In this document: in pieces, positions 59,283-63,625 of the stretch | Position numbering within the stretch: the first letter of the stretch is position 1 | Layout: each line of letters opens with the position of its first letter | Origin: Actinomycetes bacterium | Lineage (GTDB): Bacteria > Actinomycetota > Actinomycetes > Nanopelagicales > Nanopelagicaceae | Direction of reading: 5' to 3' | Length of the DNA: 63,625 bases | NCBI GenBank assembly: GCA_025355305.1 | Contig: JANXZW010000057.1 | Coordinates: forward strand, 1-63,625 | The notes under the pieces: generated by a model | Database searches by the model: none | The model's input: only the letters and a program-made list of their open reading frames with translations | Told to the model about the DNA's origin: nothing | Made by a program: the position numbers and the translations under genes

Positions 59283-60578
59283 TTAAGCGCTCTTCTCTTC
59301 CGGACGCTTTTCACTCTTCACGGTCCGCTTTGGACCGGTACCGCGATTGACATATGACGGTGCCGACTCTTTGAGTACAACTTGGGGGGTGATGATGACG
59401 CGTTCGACCTCTTTGCGGGAGGGAACTTCATACATAACACTGAGCAGGGTCTCCTCCATGATGGCTCGGAGTCCGCGCGCGCCAGTTCCACGTTTGATGG
59501 CTAGATCTGCAACGACAGCCAAAGCCTCGGGCGAGAACTCAAGTTCCACGCCATCAATGTCGAAGAGGCGCTGGTACTGCTTAATAAGTGCGTTCTTTGG
59601 TTCGGTCAAAATCTCCATGAGAGCGGCGCGATCGAGATTTTCTACGCTGGTCAAGATCGGCAAGCGACCAATGAATTCGGGGATCATTCCAAATTTGAGC
59701 AGATCTTCTGGCATGACTTCACCGAAGATATCGATCTTGTCGATTTCAGATTGGCTCTGCAACGTTGCGTTGAATCCAACCCCGGCCTTGCCCTTGCGAC
59801 CCTCGATGATCTTTTCAAGACCAGCGAATGCACCACCGACAATGAAGAGAATATTTGTTGTATCGATCTGTAAAAATTCTTGATGCGGATGCTTGCGGCC
59901 ACCTTGAGGTGGAACCGAAGCGGTTGTACCTTCGAGAATCTTGAGCAGCGCTTGCTGCACTCCCTCACCTGATACATCGCGGGTTATCGAAGGGTTCTCG
60001 GATTTACGAGCGACTTTATCGATCTCATCAATATAAATGATTCCGGTCTCGGCCTTCTTAACGTCAAAGTCCGCTGCTTGAATTAACTTGAGAAGAATGT
60101 TTTCGACATCTTCTCCGACATAGCCTGCCTCGGTAAGCGCGGTAGCGTCGGCGATGGCAAAAGGAACATTAAGCATCCTTGCCAGAGTTTGGGCGAGAAG
60201 GGTCTTGCCACACCCAGTTGGTCCCAGAATAAGAATATTCGACTTAGCTAATTCGACAGAGTCTTCACGGTTGCCGAGATCTGATTGCACGCGCTTGTAA
60301 TGGTTATAGACAGCGACGGAGAGCGATTTCTTGGCGCGATCCTGTCCGACGACATATTGGTCGAGGAATGAGTAAATCTCTTGTGGTTTAGGAACTTCGG
60401 TGAGTCCAAGTTGAGTCGTCTCGTTGAGCTCCTCGATGATGATCTCGTTGCAGAGATCGATGCACTCGTCACAGATGTAAACGCCAGGACCTGCGATCAA
60501 CTTCTTGACCTGCTTCTGAGTCTTGCCACAGAAGGAACATTTAAGAAGGTCGCCAGTTTCGCCAATACGGGTGGTCAT
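59283..60578 (-). CDS. clpX: ClpX ATPase subunit of the ClpXP protease
   Basis: ClpX is the AAA+ unfoldase that feeds tagged proteins into ClpP. The 431-residue protein has a zinc finger (Cys14, 17, 36, 39), Walker A GPTGCGKT at 119-126, pore loop GYVGED, Walker [10 protein letters not shown] and sensor-2 [10 protein letters not shown]. The ATG at 60578 is fixed by homology ([16 protein letters not shown]) yet has no ribosome site; a leaderless start is possible. It is separated from clpP2 by a strong hairpin. Confidence 0.97.
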   Translation of the reverse strand: MTTRIGETGDLLKCSFCGKTQKQVKKLIAGPGVYICDECIDLCNEIIIEELNETTQLGLTEVPKPQEIYSFLDQYVVGQDRAKKSLSVAVYNHYKRVQSDLGNREDSVELAKSNILILGPTGCGKTLLAQTLARMLNVPFAIADATALTEAGYVGEDVENILLKLIQAADFDVKKAETGIIYIDEIDKVARKSENPSITRDVSGEGVQQALLKILEGTTASVPPQGGRKHPHQEFLQIDTTNILFIVGGAFAGLEKIIEGRKGKAGVGFNATLQSQSEIDKIDIFGEVMPEDLLKFGMIPEFIGRLPILTSVENLDRAALMEILTEPKNALIKQYQRLFDIDGVELEFSPEALAVVADLAIKRGTGARGLRAIMEETLLSVMYEVPSRKEVERVIITPQVVLKESAPSYVNRGTGPKRTVKSEKRPEEKSA

Positions 60579-60596
60579 AGATAAAGAGTAAATGGA

Positions 60597-60640
60597 AAGC
60601 GAACAGGCGGAGTGGATTTTTCCACTCCGCCTGTTCGCTT
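60597..60640 (-). terminator. Perfect 20-bp inverted repeat between clpP2 and clpX
   Basis: Arms at 60597-60616 and 60621-60640 are fully complementary around a 4-base TTTT/AAAA loop. On the minus strand the stem is followed by TCCATTTACTC, a poor U-tract. It may be a U-tract-less terminator, a partial attenuator setting the clpP-to-clpX ratio, or an RNA stability element. Confidence 0.6.
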
Positions 60641-60654
60641 ATAGAAGAATCAGA

Positions 60655-61290
60655 TTAAGGCTTAATCGCCTTACGGCTGGCTAGAACTTGGTCGATGATT
60701 CCGTAAGCAACGGCCTCTTCGGCGGTCAAGATCTTGTCGCGCTCAATATCCTTAGAAACTTCTTCCACACTCTTCTTGGAATCTTTTGCGAGCATCTTTT
60801 CCAGGAGTGAGCGCATCCGCATAATTTCAGCGGCCTGAATTTCGATGTCAGAACCCTGACCGCCACCCTCTGAGTAAGGCTGATGAATCAAGATACGAGC
60901 GTTCTCAAGCGCCATCCGCTTGCCTTTGGCGCCACCCGCCAACAAGACTGCAGCTGCGGAAGCGGCTTGTCCGAGGCAGATGGTCATGACATCAGGGCGA
61001 ACAAATTGCATCGTGTCATAAATCGCGGTGAGTGCGGTGAAAGAACCACCTGGTGAGTTGATGTACATCATGATGTCACGATCTGGATCCATTGACTCAA
61101 GAGTCAAGAGTTGGGCCATGACGTCGTTTGCCACAGTGTCATCGATCGCCTGTCCAACGAAGATGATGCGCTCTTCGAATAACTTTGTATATGGATCTAA
61201 GCGCTTGTAACCGTATGAAGTCTTCTCTTCAATGGTTGGAAGCACATAGCGGTTAGTAATCTCTTGCGCGCGATTCATTTCATTCATCAT
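60655..61290 (-). CDS. clpP2: ATP-dependent Clp protease proteolytic subunit ClpP2
   Basis: One of two ClpP paralogues, which in actinobacteria form a mixed ClpP1P2 tetradecamer. The 211-residue product has catalytic Ser111 ([11 protein letters not shown]), His136 (ILIHQPY) and a likely Asp185 (ERDKILTA). The ATG at 61290 overlaps the clpP1 stop (ATGA) and fixes the start. The longer frame into clpP1 is not real. The proregion-like N-terminus [19 protein letters not shown] is typical of ClpP2. Confidence 0.95.
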   Translation of the reverse strand: MMNEMNRAQEITNRYVLPTIEEKTSYGYKRLDPYTKLFEERIIFVGQAIDDTVANDVMAQLLTLESMDPDRDIMMYINSPGGSFTALTAIYDTMQFVRPDVMTICLGQAASAAAVLLAGGAKGKRMALENARILIHQPYSEGGGQGSDIEIQAAEIMRMRSLLEKMLAKDSKKSVEEVSKDIERDKILTAEEAVAYGIIDQVLASRKAIKP

Positions 61291-61898
61291 GCTGTTCCAC
61301 CACTTCCTGAAACTTGTCCGGCAGAGCGAACGACGTGATCGATCAGGCCATAAGACTGGGCCTCTTCGGCATCGAACCAACGGTCGCGATCGGAATCTTC
61401 GGTAATTTTTTCGACGGTTTGACCAGAGTGAAAAGCAATCAATTCTGCCATCTTGCGCTTTGTATATTTCATTTGATCTGCCTGAATTTTGATTTCAGTT
61501 GCGGTACCACCAATACCACCAAGTGGTTGGTGCATGAGGACGCGAGCATTTGGAAGCGCGTAACGCTTTCCGGGTGCGCCAGCGGTGAGAAGGAACTGAC
61601 CCATAGAAGCAGCTAGACCCATCGTCACGGTTGCAACATCATTCTTGATGTATTGCATCGTGTCATAGATGGCCATGCCTGCAGAGACAGAGCCTCCGGG
61701 CGAGTTGATATACAAGAAAATATCTTTCTCTTGATCCTCGGCGGCAAGAAGCAACATCTGGGCAGCAATGGCGTTGGCCATGTTGTCCTCGACTTGTCCG
61801 ACCATGAAGATGATTCGTTCGCGGAGCAAGCGCTGGTAGACCTGATCGTCTAATCCGCCTGCAAACTGAGCCGCCGAACGCGCGGTGATTGGATCCAC
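61287..61898 (-). CDS. clpP1: ATP-dependent Clp protease proteolytic subunit ClpP1
   Basis: The first of the two ClpP paralogues. The 203-residue product has catalytic Ser98 ([11 protein letters not shown]), His123 (VLMHQPLGG) and Asp172 (SDRDRWF). The GTG at 61898 is preferred because AGGAGG lies four bases upstream; the TTG at 61916 would place that site inside the gene. It overlaps clpP2 by four bases. The 127-base gap upstream separates it from tig; no clear promoter or terminator was found there. Confidence 0.94.
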   Translation of the reverse strand: MDPITARSAAQFAGGLDDQVYQRLLRERIIFMVGQVEDNMANAIAAQMLLLAAEDQEKDIFLYINSPGGSVSAGMAIYDTMQYIKNDVATVTMGLAASMGQFLLTAGAPGKRYALPNARVLMHQPLGGIGGTATEIKIQADQMKYTKRKMAELIAFHSGQTVEKITEDSDRDRWFDAEEAQSYGLIDHVVRSAGQVSGSGGTA

Positions 61899-62025
61899 TA
61901 TTCCTCCTGACAGCAACGCTGAATAGCCAGCATCAACTCCTGTTATGACAGTAACAATCTTTCAGCTCTCACGCTTCCCAAATTTGCTAACTTTCGCACC
62001 TGTGCTGTTCGCTCTGAGAGAAGTG

Positions 62026-63318
62026 TTAGTCCTCTGTGACTGCTGGGGCTGCAGGTTGTGGTCGAAGGGCCTCAAGGTCGACGCTCTTGCCAGACTTAGT
62101 AACGACGTTGACGCGACCAAGAACTGAGGCGAGCGCCTTCGCGCGTGCAACCTCGGAGACCATGGTTGCCACCTGACCATTGGTTGTTACTTCTTGGATG
62201 AACTGATCTGGGCTCATGCCGTAGCGCTGTGACTGACGAACCAGATATTCCGTTAATTCACCCTCGTTCACCGAAACGTTCTCGGCGGAGACAATGGTGT
62301 CCAAGATAATTTCATAGGTGAGTTGCTTGGTCGTTTGCTCAGTCACCTCTGCGCGGTGAGCGGCGTCTTCCAGACGGCCTTCTCCCGAGAGATGGTTGTT
62401 GACCTCATCCTCGATGAACTTTTCTGGCAGTGGGAAGGTGATGGATTCAACGAGTGTCTCAACAAGTTGATCGCGCGCTGCTGCGCCTTGTTCAAGAAGC
62501 TTGACACGTTCAATGCGTGCCTGCACATCGTTCTTGAGGGCTGCCAGGGTGTCGAACTCCGAGGATAGTGTTGCAAAAGAATCATCCAGTGGAGGAAGTT
62601 CGCGGGTTTTCACCGCTTTAACGGTTACATCAATGTCTCCGGGTTGGCCCTCAGCCAAGCCAACGAGAGTGGTCTCAAAGCGCTTGCTCTCTCCGGCAGA
62701 TAAACCTGTCAGGGCTTCATCAAGTCCATCAACCATGGTGTTGGAACCGACCTCGTAAGAAATGTCATTTGCCGTGCCGCCATCGAGTGGCTTGCCCGCA
62801 GAAGATGCAACCAGGTCAAGGGTGACGAAATCTCCATTTTCAACTGACTTTTCAACAGTGGTCAGAGTTCCAAAGCGAGCGCGGAGTGCATCAACCTGCT
62901 CATCAACCTCTGCATCACCAACAATGACGTCATCAACCGTGATGGTCATTTCAGAGAAGTTAGGAAGTGCTATCTCGGGACGAACTTCGACCTCAACGGT
63001 GAAGGAAAACTTCTCCTTATCAACCAACTCAGTGATATCGACTTCTGGTCGACCGATTGAAGCAATGGAATGTTCCTTCTTGGCAGTCGAGAAGAAGTCA
63101 CCCATCGAAAGATTGATCGCCTCATCCAAAACTGTGGCACGTCCTACGCGCTGTTCAATCAGTGCTGCGGGGACCTTGCCTTTGCGGAAGCCAGGAACAG
63201 AGATCCTCTCTCCAAGTGCCTTCGTGGCACGAGCGAGATAGGGAGCCAACTCCTCAAAGGAGACTTCAATTGAAACTTTGGTGCGGGTATCTGTAAGTTT
63301 TTCTACGGCGCTTTTCAC
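62026..63318 (-). CDS. tig: Trigger factor (ribosome-associated chaperone)
   Basis: Trigger factor binds L23 at the tunnel exit and shields nascent chains. The 430-residue product has an N-terminal ribosome-binding domain with the GFRKGKVP signature, a central FKBP-type prolyl isomerase domain (ENGDFVTLDLVASSAG, then AGESKRFETTLV) and the C-terminal helical cradle. The GTG at 63318 follows an AAAGGG site. The open frame extends further upstream through the tRNA-Pro gene, but that part is not coding. Only 31 bases separate it from the tRNA. Confidence 0.95.
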   Translation of the reverse strand: MKSAVEKLTDTRTKVSIEVSFEELAPYLARATKALGERISVPGFRKGKVPAALIEQRVGRATVLDEAINLSMGDFFSTAKKEHSIASIGRPEVDITELVDKEKFSFTVEVEVRPEIALPNFSEMTITVDDVIVGDAEVDEQVDALRARFGTLTTVEKSVENGDFVTLDLVASSAGKPLDGGTANDISYEVGSNTMVDGLDEALTGLSAGESKRFETTLVGLAEGQPGDIDVTVKAVKTRELPPLDDSFATLSSEFDTLAALKNDVQARIERVKLLEQGAAARDQLVETLVESITFPLPEKFIEDEVNNHLSGEGRLEDAAHRAEVTEQTTKQLTYEIILDTIVSAENVSVNEGELTEYLVRQSQRYGMSPDQFIQEVTTNGQVATMVSEVARAKALASVLGRVNVVTKSGKSVDLEALRPQPAAPAVTED

Positions 63319-63349
63319 TAAGGCCCTTTCGACAGTTTGATCTGATTTC

Positions 63350-63425
63350 TGGTCGGGGCGGGGAGATTCGAACTCCCGGTCTCCTGCTCCCAAAGCAGGC
63401 GCGCTAGCCACTACGCTACGCCCCG
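63350..63425 (-). tRNA. tRNA-Pro (anticodon UGG), CCA encoded
   Basis: A full cloverleaf: 7-bp acceptor CGGGGCG/CGCCCCG, anticodon stem CCTGC/GCAGG with loop TTTGGGA giving anticodon TGG and G37, and T-arm GGGAG-TTCGAAT-CTCCC. Discriminator A and CCA are encoded (63350-63353). It reads CCA and, through wobble, other proline codons. It lies upstream of tig on the same strand. Confidence 0.96.
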
Positions 63426-63440
63426 TCGGCGTAAGTGAGG

Positions 63441-63470
63441 AGTCTAAGGGTAGAAGTTCACAACTCCCAA
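63441..63470 (-). promoter_or_regulatory. Predicted tRNA-Pro promoter
   Basis: TTGGGA at 63465-63470 and TAGACT at 63441-63446 are 18 bases apart on the minus strand. This puts the start about eight bases before the tRNA 5' end. It may also drive tig, since no other promoter is evident between them. Confidence 0.55.
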
Positions 63471-63521
63471 CCAGAGCCGATAGCCTTACGCCTTGTACGC
63501 ACAACCCCGAGGTAGCCGCCC

Positions 63522-63527
63522 TATAAG
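63522..63527 (+). promoter_or_regulatory. Predicted -10 for tRNA-Gly
   Basis: Plus-strand TATAAG (63522-63527) lies 24 bases before the tRNA-Gly gene, with a weak CGCACA at an 18-base spacing as possible -35. The 126-base divergent gap also holds an 8-bp inverted repeat (63428-63435 and 63485-63492). Confidence 0.4.
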
Positions 63528-63551
63528 TGGCACACTACCCAAGGCAATAAT

Positions 63552-63625
63552 GCGGGTGTAGCTCAATGGTAGAGCCCCAGCCTTCCAAGCTGGCCATGCC
63601 GGTTCGATCCCGGTCACCCGCTCCA
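63552..63625 (+). tRNA. tRNA-Gly (anticodon UCC), CCA encoded
   Basis: A complete tRNA ending exactly at the window edge: acceptor GCGGGTG/CACCCGC, anticodon stem CCAGC/GCTGG with loop CTTCCAA giving anticodon TCC, T-arm with GGTTCGATCC, discriminator T and encoded CCA. It reads GGA/GGG codons. It is the only plus-strand gene found and diverges from tRNA-Pro. Confidence 0.96.

Noticed and set aside
62000-62025. TTCGC/GCGAA sequences upstream of clpP1 considered as a ClgR operator
   Set aside because: The spacing and the second half-site do not match the actinobacterial ClgR consensus as I recall it.
63319-63504. In-frame N-terminal extension of trigger factor
   Set aside because: It would run antiparallel-free straight through the tRNA-Pro gene, has no homology to the family, and a good SD-GTG start exists at 63318.

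Overview
The window reads as a stretch of actinobacterial (Actinomycetota) chromosome. The evidence is gene order: rpsO-pnp-M16 protease-dapB, proS-(x)-rimP-nusA-ylxR-infB-rbfA-truB-ribF, rpsB-tsf-pyrH-frr-cdsA-rlmN-dxr-rip1-ispG, folC next to a DUF4233 gene, and clpP1-clpP2. G+C looks close to 50% by eye (not computed). Genes are packed with ATGA/TAATG overlaps, and a complete rod-shape set (mreBCD, PBP2, rodA) is present. Together these fit a streamlined, rod-shaped freshwater-type actinobacterium such as the Nanopelagicales (acI) better than a high-G+C actinomycete. That placement is inference.

All 58 protein-coding features (57 genes and one 12-codon leader peptide) lie on the minus strand, so transcription runs from high to low coordinates. 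Only a tRNA-Gly at the right edge is on the plus strand. Reading in transcription order: tRNA-Pro(UGG), trigger factor, clpP1-clpP2-clpX, valS-folC-DUF4233-ndk (63.4-54.5 kb); mreB-mreC-mreD-PBP2-rodA (54.5-48.7 kb); RNase E/G, then L21-L27 ended by a strong terminator (48.5-45.6 kb); obgE-proB-gatCAB-ilvD (45.5-37.9 kb); an attenuated branched-chain amino acid operon ilvB-ilvN-ilvC-serA-leuB-ilvE-cimA followed by xerC (37.8-28.2 kb); rpsB-tsf-pyrH-frr and the cdsA-to-ribF lipid, isoprenoid and translation block (27.9-9.9 kb); a four-gene accessory cassette (9.7-5.0 kb); and rpsO-pnp-M16 protease-dapB with a truncated mycoredoxin gene at the left edge.

Most of the window is housekeeping. The least ordinary protein-coding part is the cassette at 4965-9732: APC permease, metal-dependent cyclase-type hydrolase, amidohydrolase and glutamine-synthetase-like ligase. 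It sits between ribF and rpsO, which are normally neighbours. Its last two genes reproduce, as separate genes, the two halves of the fungal FluG protein. It looks like an uptake and gamma-glutamylation route for an unidentified amine or amide, and its promoter region carries a candidate operator.

The most convincing regulatory element is the ilvB leader: a predicted promoter whose start point falls on the ATG of a 12-codon Val/Ile-rich leader peptide, followed by a pause hairpin and an 11-bp terminator hairpin. Other structures of note are a perfect 20-bp inverted repeat between clpP2 and clpX, an inverted repeat in the pnp leader, hairpins in the rpsB leader, and starts without Shine-Dalgarno (SD) sequences at clpX and valS that suggest leaderless mRNAs. 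No CRISPR array, insertion sequence, prophage, rRNA or replication origin was seen. No gene-free stretch exceeds about 215 bases.
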